Numbered from the stretch's first letter, positions 1 to 8,000 are shown. The stretch: 64,000 nt of DNA from Neoakkermansia glycaniphila (GCF_001683795.1 NZ_LIGX01000023.1:1-64000); one strand, 5' to 3'. The notes: generated by a model not told the origin, from the sequence alone. Numbers and translations: made by a program.

Positions 1-1
1 G

Positions 2-832
2 CCCGGAACAACCGGCCAGCCCCCCACCCTCAACCTCGCCGACCGTACACCCGACACACGGGAACAATGGGGTATGAGCATCGACCTCAACATCTGCACC
101 GGCTGCAACGCATGCCTCATCGCCTGCCGCGCGGAAAACAACATCCCCCTCGTCGGCAAGCAAGAACTCATCAAAGGCCGCGACCTCCAGTGGATCCGCA
201 TTGATCGCTACCTCCGCCACCGCCCCGGCGCCAGCTCCCCCACCCTCCAAAGCGTCCCCGTCGCCTGCCAGCAGTGCGAAGCCGCCCCCTGCGAATCCGT
301 CTGCCCTGTCAATGCCACCGTCCACACCGACGACGGACTCAACGCCATGGTCTACCCCCGCTGCTGGGGCACCCGCTACTGCTCAGCCAACTGCCCGTAC
401 AAAGCACGCAAATTCAACTTCTTCGACTACGCCAAAGCCTCCGAGGCAGACACCAAATACCAGCGCAATCCCAACGTCACCGTCCGCTCGCGCGGCGTCA
501 TGGAAAAATGCAGCTACTGTGTCCAGCGCATCGTCCAAGCCAAAGCCCGCCACCGCTCCGGCCTCATGCAGGGAACCGGCGAACGCCCCTCCACCGAACT
601 GGAACTCACCGAAGACATGCTCCGCCTCCCGCACGGAGCCGTACAAACAGCCTGCCAGCAAGCCTGCCCCCAGCAGGCCATCACCTTCGGCAACCTCCTC
701 AAACTCGCCAAACCCTCGGCCACCTACAACGCCCAATCATCCCCCCGCGCCTCACGCCTGCTGGATAACCTCGGCACCCGCCCCCGCACCGCCTACCTCT
801 CCCGGTACAGTCCGCCTCCGAATCGGGACTGA
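2..832 (+). CDS. actB: Alternative complex III iron-sulfur subunit ActB, C-terminal part (5' end outside window)
   Basis: The reading frame is open from the window edge, so the gene is truncated at its 5' end. The visible part is the iron-sulfur domain of ActB, the peripheral subunit of quinol:cytochrome c oxidoreductase (alternative complex III, ACIII). It shows four ferredoxin-type cysteine groups: CTGCNACLIAC, CQQCEAAPCESVCP, CWGTRYCSANCP and CSYC...CQQACP. These follow the WGMSIDLN junction typical of ActB, where the molybdopterin-like domain ends. ACIII takes electrons from quinol and passes them to cytochrome c. Canonically actC follows directly, but here the next gene is on the opposite strand, and actC-D, E and F lie 7-12 kb away facing this gene. 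Confidence 0.92.
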   Translation, partial: PGTTGQPPTLNLADRTPDTREQWGMSIDLNICTGCNACLIACRAENNIPLVGKQELIKGRDLQWIRIDRYLRHRPGASSPTLQSVPVACQQCEAAPCESVCPVNATVHTDDGLNAMVYPRCWGTRYCSANCPYKARKFNFFDYAKASEADTKYQRNPNVTVRSRGVMEKCSYCVQRIVQAKARHRSGLMQGTGERPSTELELTEDMLRLPHGAVQTACQQACPQQAITFGNLLKLAKPSATYNAQSSPRASRLLDNLGTRPRTAYLSRYSPPPNRD

Positions 833-866
833 CCTGCAGTCCCTGCTTCCCGGCCACAGGCCGACA

Positions 867-2468
867 TCAACTGGCAGCCTCTTCCGCAGCCAAATCCAGA
901 GCCTGCTCGTACCAGACCGACCATATCCCAGCCAAACCCAGCACGGTATGGAACAGATTCCCGTGTTCCGCCGCCCCTCCCTGCCTCCGCGTCAAATTCT
1001 CCCACAACCGGGGATTCTTCTCCCGGTACGCCGAAGAACACCAGACCAGCAACGGCACCTGCCGCTGCTCCATCATCGACAGAGGCCCTCCATGCAGAAA
1101 ACGGCCACCCTCTCCGAAAGACTCTCCATGATCGGAACAATACACCAGCACCACATTCCTCTCCCGCGAAAACTCCATCAGCGAATCCAGAAAATAATCC
1201 AGATACAGAATCGAATTATCGTAGGCATTCACCAGATCGGGCTTCTGCATACTCAAATCCCGGTCATGCTCATCGGGAAGAAAAACGGAAAACCCTTCAC
1301 GCGGATACTTATTGGAATAATGGTAATGGGAACCCTTCGTCTGCAACACGATCAGCCTGTTCCCGTCGCCCTCAGCCAACACATCCTTCACACGCGACAA
1401 AATCCCATCCGCCAGAAACGAATCCGAAAAATACCGATCCTCGCAATCTTCAGTCAAAAGCATCATCGGCGGCGTCGCCTCCCGGCGCATATTGTAAAAA
1501 AACGCCGTCTGAAAACCATGCTTGCGGAACAGCGACACAAAAGAACCCACCGTCGGCACCCTCCGATCATTCGCCGCATTGGTCATCATCCCCACCACGC
1601 TCTTCTCCGTCGAAGTATCAAACGAAAGCACATTCGGAAAAACAGCCAGCTCACCCCGCTGCCTCCTTGCCGCCAAAAGCGGGGTCGTCCTGCGCTCGTA
1701 GCCGCACACCTGCAAATGATCTGCCCGCACCGACTCCCCCACGATGAAAATCACCGTCACCGGGCCTCCCCGCTGCACAAGGGAAGACGCCCCCTCCGCC
1801 GCCTTCGGCAGCTTCTTCAATGTAGCCAGCTCCCCACCTTTGCGAATCGTCTTCTGAGCATCCAAGACGGCAATCACAAAAGAATCATACGGCGGGCAAA
1901 TATAAATATAGGCAAACTCCACCATGCAGACCCATCCAGCCAGAAAAGCCGTCTCAGCCGCCGGAATCCACCTCCATGCGATTATTCGGCATCGAACGAT
2001 CAAAAAACGGCCGAGCAGATAAATCCCGGCATTCGCCAACACGCTCCCCGCGAGCCACATCGCATTCCCGAACGTCATATACGAGCGTGCCTCCTCCCAA
2101 TCCGTCCCGAGAAAAATACCGACATAGGAAGAAGGGTCGGAAATGCCCAGACAATAATACATATACATCCGCAGCGTCTGGTACAGCATGAACGGCACCC
2201 AAAACAGCATACCCCAAAACCTTGCCCGGATGAACAAATCCAGAGCAACGGCAAAAAACAAGGTGGCCACAGCGCCATTCCAACTCCACAGCGATGCCCA
2301 ATGCGCCCCAAGCGACCGATCGACCGAGGAGAAATCATCCGCCCCGAACGAAACCGTATACGTAGCATAATACAGGACAACTGCCACCATCAACACATAC
2401 AGCCAGTATGCCCATTGCGGCAACCGTTCTCTACGCACCAGCATCTTCCACCACTTCGTCATCGGCAT
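867..2468 (-). CDS. Phosphoethanolamine transferase-like inner-membrane sulfatase-fold protein (copy 1)
   Basis: This 533-residue protein has an N-terminal membrane domain of about five hydrophobic helices (residues ~20-200) followed by an alkaline-phosphatase/sulfatase-fold catalytic domain. The metal-site signature GESVRADH is at 244-251, a candidate nucleophile Thr lies in DTSTEKS (284-290), and the metal-ligand motif DHGESFGEGG is at 446-455, with a nearby LHGG. These match the EptA/CptA phosphoethanolamine transferase group, which decorates lipid A or other envelope glycans on the periplasmic side. The acceptor cannot be told from sequence. A second paralog (13810-15687) lies on the other strand. 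The gene is convergent with actB. The start could also be the Met two codons downstream. Confidence 0.85.
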   Translation of the reverse strand: MPMTKWWKMLVRRERLPQWAYWLYVLMVAVVLYYATYTVSFGADDFSSVDRSLGAHWASLWSWNGAVATLFFAVALDLFIRARFWGMLFWVPFMLYQTLRMYMYYCLGISDPSSYVGIFLGTDWEEARSYMTFGNAMWLAGSVLANAGIYLLGRFLIVRCRIIAWRWIPAAETAFLAGWVCMVEFAYIYICPPYDSFVIAVLDAQKTIRKGGELATLKKLPKAAEGASSLVQRGGPVTVIFIVGESVRADHLQVCGYERRTTPLLAARRQRGELAVFPNVLSFDTSTEKSVVGMMTNAANDRRVPTVGSFVSLFRKHGFQTAFFYNMRREATPPMMLLTEDCEDRYFSDSFLADGILSRVKDVLAEGDGNRLIVLQTKGSHYHYSNKYPREGFSVFLPDEHDRDLSMQKPDLVNAYDNSILYLDYFLDSLMEFSRERNVVLVYCSDHGESFGEGGRFLHGGPLSMMEQRQVPLLVWCSSAYREKNPRLWENLTRRQGGAAEHGNLFHTVLGLAGIWSVWYEQALDLAAEEAAS

Positions 2469-2642
2469 CTCGCGTCCATTTCATCTCCATTCGGCCACAT
2501 ACTTTCATCTCTGTGCGGCATCAAGAGAAATCGCGAAATCATAATAACCTACCTATGCGATGTCAACGGCATATTTATAGACATCGCCCCGAACATCTCT
2601 TATTGCCACCCTCCCCACAAAACGGCATATGTCTCATCAAAC

Positions 2643-2672
2643 AAAAAAACGGATCGCATCGCGATCCGTTTT
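2643..2672 (-). terminator. Intrinsic terminator of the first PEP-CTERM gene
   Basis: A perfect 12-bp stem (AAAACGGATCGC at 2646-2657, its complement at 2661-2672) with a 3-nt loop. Read on the minus strand it is followed by seven T residues. It lies just beyond the stop codon at 2698 and so ends that transcript before the upstream region of the transferase gene. Confidence 0.9.
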
Positions 2673-2697
2673 GCAAAACACATGGAAGCCTCCGGCT

Positions 2698-3510
2698 TCA
2701 TGCAGCCCTGCGACGGCGCCATGCCATGCAGGCCAGCCCGAGCAGGCTCAACGTTGCCGTAGCAGGTTCCGGCACAGCCGCCATTTCCGCCATCAAAGAA
2801 CCGACTTCGGTTTGGGAAAGAGCCTTGTCATGAACATACAGCTGTTGCACAGCCGCCTGCAGGCGGGAATTGTCCGTACGATCTCCACCGACATTCAGCT
2901 GCGTAATGCTGGTTCCGCCGAATTTCAGCCCTGTATTGGTGAAATAGGTGCTGCTATTGCCCACATAAAGGCGTGTTCCATCGGTAGTTCCTTCATAGCG
3001 CCCTGTCACCAGAGAGAGAGACAACGATCCCGTCGCAGGCACCGTATAGCCCAATGTTGCGTAATTGGTAATCGAGCCGCTGCTGTTCGGCTGCCAAAGC
3101 ATGCAAAGGCTACCGGTACTCGTAATACCCAGTCCCCATTGTAAACCTGCTGCATTGCTGGCCGAGAAAATGGTCGAAAACCCCGTGGTGGGGCGTACCA
3201 GTTTCGACGTATCCAGCATCAGAGAAACCGACATGGCAACACGCGTATTGCCGCTGCCGTATGGCATGCTGGACAAAGCCGCGCCGGAAAAATGGGCGGC
3301 CGATGTTCCGCGTGTGCGGAGCATACCGTACCAAATCTCATTGCCCGTGCCCAATGTGCCCGTAATGGAGGATTTTTGGGTACCCACATCTGCAGACAAA
3401 CCGTCGGCAAATTGCGTATAGCCGAAAACACTCTGATCCATCAAAACCCCGGCATAAACGGATGAACCTAAAGCGACCAATGCGCATAAAATAGAAATTG
3501 TTTTCTTCAT
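2698..3510 (-). CDS. Secreted PEP-CTERM protein, copy 1 (predicted phase-variable)
   Basis: This 270-residue exported protein has a signal peptide at residues 1-20 (MKKTISILCALVALGSSVYA). Its beta-rich, Ser/Gly/Thr-rich body resembles LamG/concanavalin-like folds. The C-terminal sorting tail at 246-270 is VPEPA, a hydrophobic helix, then RRRR. PEP-CTERM tails are recognised by exosortase-type enzymes; none is visible in this window. The Met at 3510 is chosen over one ten codons upstream because it begins the signal peptide and matches the paralog at 3921-4718. The promoter region is a 161-bp segment bounded by inverted repeats. In the present orientation no -35 element sits in front of the -10, so I predict the gene is silent as sequenced. 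Ligand and function are unknown. Confidence 0.9.
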   Translation of the reverse strand: MKKTISILCALVALGSSVYAGVLMDQSVFGYTQFADGLSADVGTQKSSITGTLGTGNEIWYGMLRTRGTSAAHFSGAALSSMPYGSGNTRVAMSVSLMLDTSKLVRPTTGFSTIFSASNAAGLQWGLGITSTGSLCMLWQPNSSGSITNYATLGYTVPATGSLSLSLVTGRYEGTTDGTRLYVGNSSTYFTNTGLKFGGTSITQLNVGGDRTDNSRLQAAVQQLYVHDKALSQTEVGSLMAEMAAVPEPATATLSLLGLACMAWRRRRAA

Positions 3511-3544
3511 ATCAATTAGAGAGAAAGTTGAATTGGACACGTGT

Positions 3545-3550
3545 ACCCTA
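3545..3550 (-). promoter_or_regulatory. Fixed -10 element (TAGGGT) of PEP-CTERM gene 1, lacking a -35 in this orientation
   Basis: TAGGGT on the minus strand directly abuts the proximal inverted repeat. It is the positional equivalent of TAGATT at the paralog (4758-4763). The hexamer 17 bp upstream is AGCAAT, one match to TTGACA. Inverting the adjacent segment would place the TTGACA of 3719-3724 at exactly 17 bp. The predicted 5' leader is about 28 nt. Confidence 0.6.
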
Positions 3551-3741
3551 GCGGATAATGAATCCTTATTGCTTGATCGTTGAATATATTTGGCGTAACA
3601 ATATGGATGTTTGATGATTGCTTTTTCCCATGAAAAACATCATTCCGGCGCTTGGAGCAAATAGTGTATCGTATTATTCTCTAAAACGTTCTTTTATCTG
3701 TTGTTTGAGCATTTCATGTTGACATCGGATTCATTATCCGC
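3551..3741. repeat. Inverted-repeat-bounded segment (putative invertible promoter, OFF orientation)
   Basis: A perfect 15-bp inverted repeat, GCGGATAATGAATCC at 3551-3565 and GGATTCATTATCCGC at 3727-3741, bounds 161 bp. TTGACA lies at 3719-3724 just inside the distal arm and points away from the gene on the plus strand, with CCAACA (no -10) 17 bp beyond. Each arm carries a GGAT-N5-ATCC dyad. There is no target-site duplication (outside bases are ccta and ccaa) and no internal similarity to the second copy, which argues against a MITE. The parallel copy at 4764-4960 supports a promoter-inversion reading. Confidence 0.75.
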
Positions 3742-3865
3742 CCAACATAAACCATCATCTTCTTCCTTTCATACTCAATCATTTCATTTCGAATCTCCAA
3801 AATAACAAAAATGAAATGCAAGAAAAATCAACGGAGCCAATTCGGCCCAACATCCCGGCAGGCAA

Positions 3866-3894
3866 CAGGGCGAACCGTCAAACGGTTCGCCCTG
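3866..3894. other. Strong hairpin downstream of PEP-CTERM gene 2
   Basis: A perfect 13-bp stem (CAGGGCGAACCGT, loop CAA, then its complement) about 27 bp past the stop of the second PEP-CTERM gene. It lacks a T-tract on either side, so it may be a weak or factor-aided terminator or an mRNA 3'-end stabiliser. The rest of the 3742-3920 gap shows nothing I recognise. Confidence 0.6.
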
Positions 3895-3920
3895 CGGCAC
3901 AAAACACTGTGGCAGCACCC

Positions 3921-4718
3921 TCAAGCCGCACGGCGACGGCGCAAGGCCATACAGGCAAGCCCAAGCAAACTCAATGTCGCTGTTGCCGGTTCCGGCACAA
4001 GCTCCATTTCCGCCATCAACGCGCCGATTTCCGCCTTGGAAAGAGACGTATTGTGTACATAAAGCTGCTGAACAGCCAAAGCCAAAGTATTGTTACCGGC
4101 ATTGTTCGCCCCGATACTCAGCGAATTGGCGCTCGTATTGGATTTCAGGCCGCCGGCATCAAAGAACACATCCGTTCCCCCGATATAAATACGGGCGCCT
4201 TCCGTGCCATCGGCCACACCATTGATGCGTCCCGTCACCATGGAAAGCATCAGCGAACCATTCGTCGGAAGCGTATAATCAATATCCGACCCCCAGGCAT
4301 TGCCACCCCACATCCAGCACAGCTTGCCGGATGACCGCACGCCAAGCCCCCATTGCGTCGCACCGCCCGTCGAAAAAATCGTTGCAATGCTGCCCGACGC
4401 AGTCGGCAACACCATCTTGGAGGTATCGACCATCATGGTTACCGTCATCATCATGCGGTTTCCGGTCGCATGGTTCTGGGTCATCGTCAATCCGGAAAAC
4501 ACAGCCCCGCCGGCACCATAAGTGCGAAGCATCTCGTACCACACCAGATTACCCGCACCCTTCGAACCTGTCACCTGTTCCTTGCTTGAACCGACATCGG
4601 CCTGCAAGGCATCCGAGAATTTCGTATAGCCGAACAGGCTTTGATCCATCACCGTCCCTGCCGAAACAGAAGTCGTGATGCCGGCCAAAGCACATAAAAT
4701 GGAGATAGTTTTTTTCAT
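3921..4718 (-). CDS. Secreted PEP-CTERM protein, copy 2 (predicted phase-variable)
   Basis: This 265-residue paralog of the gene at 2698-3510 has a near-identical signal peptide (MKKTISILCALAG..., residues 1-20) and a similar body containing LFGYTKFSDALQADVG and QQLYVHNTSLSKAEIGALMAEM. Its C-terminal PEP-CTERM tail at 241-265 is VPEPATATLSLLGLACMALR followed by RRR. The tandem arrangement suggests duplication together with its control region. In the present orientation it has a full promoter, TTGACA - 17 bp - TAGATT, whose spacer is the inverted repeat, so I predict it is expressed as sequenced. It is probably a surface or matrix protein. The ligand is unknown. Confidence 0.9.
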   Translation of the reverse strand: MKKTISILCALAGITTSVSAGTVMDQSLFGYTKFSDALQADVGSSKEQVTGSKGAGNLVWYEMLRTYGAGGAVFSGLTMTQNHATGNRMMMTVTMMVDTSKMVLPTASGSIATIFSTGGATQWGLGVRSSGKLCWMWGGNAWGSDIDYTLPTNGSLMLSMVTGRINGVADGTEGARIYIGGTDVFFDAGGLKSNTSANSLSIGANNAGNNTLALAVQQLYVHNTSLSKAEIGALMAEMELVPEPATATLSLLGLACMALRRRRAA

Positions 4719-4757
4719 ATGAAGTAAGAATGATAAGTAAAATTGTTCTTGAAATCT

Positions 4758-4786
4758 AATCTAGCGGATTTGGAATCCTGTGTCAA
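4758..4786 (-). promoter_or_regulatory. Promoter of PEP-CTERM gene 2 (TTGACA-17-TAGATT) built across a recombination-like repeat
   Basis: On the minus strand the -35 TTGACA (4786-4781) and the -10 TAGATT (4763-4758) are separated by exactly 17 bp. Sixteen of those bases are the proximal inverted repeat AGGATTCCAAATCCGC. The -35 is inside the repeat-bounded segment and the -10 is outside it, so inversion would detach them. After inversion the hexamer at -35 would be AGAACA. Confidence 0.75.
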
Positions 4787-4960
4787 CAGAAAAACACACG
4801 AAAGTTTCAATCAGTAAACGATTTAACAATGTATCCTGATACAAGAATCGCATTTTCCGGGAATAATATTCTATCGAATCCATCCCATCAAATGCGTTGA
4901 CTCTTTATTATTTAACATAAATAGAAAACTCATGTCAAGAACATAGGATTCCAAATCCGC
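4764..4960. repeat. Inverted-repeat-bounded segment (putative invertible promoter, ON orientation)
   Basis: A perfect 16-bp inverted repeat, GCGGATTTGGAATCCT at 4764-4779 and AGGATTCCAAATCCGC at 4945-4960, bounds 165 bp of AT-rich DNA. The arm has the form CTAGCGGAT-NNN-GAATCCT seen at 3548-3566, but the central triplet is TTG here and AAT there. Each locus's two arms match each other perfectly. The remainder of the gap to 5032 is AT-rich with no gene. Confidence 0.75.
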
Positions 4961-5032
4961 AAGATCTGAAAATCACCATATAAAACTGAAAGCAAACAAA
5001 TAAACACACTAACAACAAAATACTTATTTGGC

Positions 5033-5066
5033 AAAAAAACACGCGCCGGAACATGCCGGCGCGTGT
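5033..5066 (-). terminator. Intrinsic terminator of the GH36-like gene
   Basis: An 11-bp GC-rich stem (ACACGCGCCGG / CCGGCGCGTGT) with a 6-nt loop. On the minus strand it is followed by a run of seven T residues, about 25 bp past the stop codon at 5092. Confidence 0.9.
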
Positions 5067-5091
5067 GGCAAATCAAATCGTATAACCTTTA

Positions 5092-7155
5092 TTATTCCGG
5101 GGTCGCTTCAAGTACGACCACCTCGTAGGGTTGCAGCGTCAGGCTCACGGGTTTGCCCGCTTCGATCCTGTCCACCGGAAGCTTGTCGCCCTTCGGGGAA
5201 GACAGCTTGTAGCGCAAGGGAGCGCCGACAGGCAGTTCGAAGACAGAGGCGGCTTCGAAACTCCACGTCTGAGGCACGGAAGACGGATTGCGCAGCGTCA
5301 GAATCCCCTTTTCGGGAGACCATGCGGCCCAGCCGTACACATCGAGCTTCGCCGGATCTCCTCCGACCCAATGGGTATCGACCAGGGTTCCTTCATTATT
5401 CCGCGCCCACTTGGCAGCCGCGGCCAGCGTATCCCATTCCGGCTGGGTCAGCAGCGACGGAGTAATGTACATCTCCTGCATCTGCGTGCCGGAACCGAAG
5501 CCCGACCAGATTTCATTCGTCAGGTCGTTGCCTTCCACCTTCTGGAGATTGCGGGCGCGCTTCGTATAGATCACGCCGTGCGTCATCAGCGAGTTGATCG
5601 GGAACAAGGGAGAAACAGCTACGTTATTCGCATAAATCTGCCCATCGCGGAACGTCATCCACTGGTTGCGGTCGCTGCCTTCGCCAATGAACTCGTGGTC
5701 CCAGCCGCCGCGCCAGATGGAATCGGCAATACCGAACCAGAAGGGCGAAGCCCAGGTACCCGTCGTCAGATTCACATACAAATCGGGTCGTTCCTTGCGA
5801 AGACCGTCGATCAGATTGATAATCGCCTCGAAATCGCTGGCAAACTTGCTGCCCGGAATCAGACGCTCCACGCCGGAAGTGCCGTCGAGCTTGAAATGGT
5901 TGATACCGTTTTCACGGATCATGTGCAGGCACATATCGCGGAAATGGTCATAATACTTCGGCCCGGCAAGAGCAAAGCCGCTCTCGTTCGTCTCGAACTT
6001 GCCGTTGGCGGCAGCCAAACGGTTTTCCTTCGGTTTGCCGTAGCCGCCCCACGGGGAGAACCATACGCCCGGAGCCGCACCGTACGATTCGGCGAGCTTG
6101 CGAATATCGCGGAATTCGTTCGGCAGCCCCTTATGGAACTTCCAGAGAGTCTGCGTATCGTCCCATCCGTCGTCGAACAGGAAGGAATCCAGCACCACGC
6201 CGCGCTTGCGCACCAGCTCCTCGCCGAACGTCTGCACCACGTTCATCGCCGCCTTCTCATCGTAGGGATCGAAATAGCCGATATCGTACCAGCTGTTGTA
6301 ATTCAGGAAAGCGCCATACGGCCTCGCACGCTCTTCATTGAGATAGGCGAGCTGGAACGTGCGGCGAAGCTGGGAAGGATTCGACACGCCGAGCACGGAA
6401 GAAACCGTCGTTGCGGCACGGTTGGGAAGATCCGTCTTGTGCTTGATCTTCGCCGTCACCCGGCCCTTGTCCGCCTCATTCACGGAAAGAGGATGTTCCA
6501 CCCCGGCAAACAGGCGGCGACCTGCGGCCACTACGGGAGCTCCCTTCACGGAACCGACCACCTCCGCTTCGGGAGCGGCGAAATCAAGCACCGTAATCTC
6601 GCGGGCAGGCAGGGAACCCTGCTCGGGCAGAATCGTCAGCCCAATACGCACATAAGGATGGCCTTCGCGCACTTCGGCCCACCACGTCAGTTGCAGGCCG
6701 CTATCCGTCTTCGCGAAAGGAAGAGTCAGGCGGGAGCCGTTCGCACGTTCCACCAGGCGGCGCGCCTTCGGATCGCCGGGAATATCCGTCTTCGTCAGCT
6801 TCCCTGCCGCCAGATCGGAAGCACGCAACACATGAGTCGATTCCTTGACGACCTCCTTGCTCAGGAACTCGTCCGGCTCGGAATCGGCAATCACAAGAGA
6901 AAAGAAATCGGGGCCGAGGTCGTATGTACGTCCGTTCAGCTTATCCGTGAAAATCATATTGGCCAGCTTGCGGCCTGCGGTCTGCACGCGCAGTTCCACG
7001 AGATCGTTGGCCAGCACGCCATCGGCCTGCTGGCTGGACACATTCGCGCCAGAAGCAGGAGCATTGGCTGCGTCAGGAGTGGAAGCGGCACAAAGCACGC
7101 CCGTACCCATCATGCCGAGAGACAACAATCCGGTCAGAATCTTTGATGAAGTCAT
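5092..7155 (-). CDS. Secreted clan GH-D (GH36-like) alpha-galactosidase-type glycoside hydrolase
   Basis: This 687-residue protein has a signal peptide (about residues 1-23). An N-terminal beta-sandwich precedes a TIM-barrel containing FDDGWDD (327-333), GVWFSPWGG (363-371), HFKLDGTSG (420-428, candidate nucleophile Asp424) and GSDRNQWMTFRD (493-504, candidate acid/base Asp). A C-terminal beta domain follows. The layout matches GH36/GH27 alpha-galactosidases and alpha-N-acetylgalactosaminidases, which remove terminal sugars from glycans. Some relatives carry misleading 'enterotoxin' labels in databases. With the fucosidase at 51.7 kb it fits a mucin- or host-glycan-degrading lifestyle. The exact sugar specificity cannot be read from the sequence. 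Confidence 0.82.
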   Translation of the reverse strand: MTSSKILTGLLSLGMMGTGVLCAASTPDAANAPASGANVSSQQADGVLANDLVELRVQTAGRKLANMIFTDKLNGRTYDLGPDFFSLVIADSEPDEFLSKEVVKESTHVLRASDLAAGKLTKTDIPGDPKARRLVERANGSRLTLPFAKTDSGLQLTWWAEVREGHPYVRIGLTILPEQGSLPAREITVLDFAAPEAEVVGSVKGAPVVAAGRRLFAGVEHPLSVNEADKGRVTAKIKHKTDLPNRAATTVSSVLGVSNPSQLRRTFQLAYLNEERARPYGAFLNYNSWYDIGYFDPYDEKAAMNVVQTFGEELVRKRGVVLDSFLFDDGWDDTQTLWKFHKGLPNEFRDIRKLAESYGAAPGVWFSPWGGYGKPKENRLAAANGKFETNESGFALAGPKYYDHFRDMCLHMIRENGINHFKLDGTSGVERLIPGSKFASDFEAIINLIDGLRKERPDLYVNLTTGTWASPFWFGIADSIWRGGWDHEFIGEGSDRNQWMTFRDGQIYANNVAVSPLFPINSLMTHGVIYTKRARNLQKVEGNDLTNEIWSGFGSGTQMQEMYITPSLLTQPEWDTLAAAAKWARNNEGTLVDTHWVGGDPAKLDVYGWAAWSPEKGILTLRNPSSVPQTWSFEAASVFELPVGAPLRYKLSSPKGDKLPVDRIEAGKPVSLTLQPYEVVVLEATPE

Positions 7156-7177
7156 GTGTCTATCATACCATCAAATC

Positions 7178-7369
7178 ATGGAGAAACGCAAGCCCCGGAC
7201 GAGGCATGCACCACTCTCCTTCTCTCGCGAAAACACTCCCGAACAAGCCGCATTGAAGCGCTTCCGGCCTCCCGCCCCTCAACCCGGATACCAGTATGAC
7301 GAAAAAAGAGAACACGTGCTCCCGGAAGAAAACTTCCGAATCCCGCCACCGCCGGCAGCCGACTTCTGA
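7178..7369 (+). CDS. Small basic, proline-rich hypothetical protein (63 aa)
   Basis: This short reading frame lies in the 325-bp gap between the divergent GH36-like gene and the YcxB-like gene. It encodes MEKRKPRTRHAPLSF..., with Arg/Lys at the start and a Pro-rich end (RIPPPPAADF). There is no signal peptide or membrane segment. Codon choice (GAA, AAC, TTC, ATC, CCG) resembles the real genes around it, which is the main reason to list it. I see no strong Shine-Dalgarno sequence. It could be spurious. The rest of the gap (7370-7481) holds no clear element. Confidence 0.4.
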   Translation: MEKRKPRTRHAPLSFSRENTPEQAALKRFRPPAPQPGYQYDEKREHVLPEENFRIPPPPAADF

Positions 7370-7481
7370 AAACGGTTCATGAAAAGGACTTGCCAAAAGT
7401 CCTGCTGAACGTGTACACTGCGGCAAGCGGCACACAGTCCGCACATCCTTCACCGCATCCCACCATCATCCTCTTCACACC

Positions 7482-8000
7482 ATGGCCGAATACATCGAAA
7501 TCATCAAAGGCGCCCCCAGCGACGACATGATGAAAAAAATCCTCACCCAGTGGTACGGCGTCTCCAAACCCAAATGGAAACCCTGGCTCGACGCCATCGT
7601 CCTCATCTTCTTCACGGCGGCATCCATCCTCCTCATGTACACCGGGCAAACCACCTACGCGTGGATCGCCATCGCGGGCTTCGTCATGAGCTGCATCGCC
7701 CTCTTCGGCTACATCCCCTACCTCGTCAACATGGCGCTGAAAGTCAGCAAACTCTCTCCGTCCTACAACAAACGGAAAACGTACCGCTTCTACCCGGACA
7801 AATTCCAGTTCGGCTACGAAGGCAGCGAAATAGTCGAAGGCCCGTTGAACGCCTTCACCTCCGTCCATCTCACACCGGATGCCCTGCTCTTCCTCGGAGG
7901 CAAACGCCTCGCCCTGTGGGTCGTCAAAAGCGACCTCACTCCCGAAGAACTGGCCACCCTCCTCGCCTACCTCGAAAACAACGGCGTCCCTGTCAAATAA
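7482..8000 (+). CDS. Two-helix membrane protein, YcxB-like
   Basis: This 172-residue protein has a short cytoplasmic N-terminus, two adjacent transmembrane helices (about 38-57 and 61-84) and a C-terminal soluble domain containing YRFYPDKFQFGYEGSE, LTPDALLFLGGKRLALWVVKSDL and an ending helix. Two helices plus a small beta-rich domain resemble the YcxB-like group, whose function is unknown. It stands alone between minus-strand genes. The function is not assignable. Confidence 0.7.
   Translation: MAEYIEIIKGAPSDDMMKKILTQWYGVSKPKWKPWLDAIVLIFFTAASILLMYTGQTTYAWIAIAGFVMSCIALFGYIPYLVNMALKVSKLSPSYNKRKTYRFYPDKFQFGYEGSEIVEGPLNAFTSVHLTPDALLFLGGKRLALWVVKSDLTPEELATLLAYLENNGVPVK

Noticed and set aside
201..2762. 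853-codon plus-strand frame over actB and the transferase gene
   Set aside because: Low-complexity Pro/Ser/Thr product, overlapping two clearly coding genes in other frames.
3551..3741. Inverted repeats as a long RNA stem-loop or riboswitch
   Set aside because: The distal arm lies upstream of the predicted transcription start, so it would not be in the mRNA; arms separated by over 160 nt with no supporting helices do not look like a riboswitch.
3551..4960. The two repeat-bounded segments as MITEs or IS remnants
   Set aside because: Terminal repeats match within but not between copies, the interiors are unrelated, and there is no target-site duplication. A -35/-10 pair spans the arm, which transposon ends would not explain.
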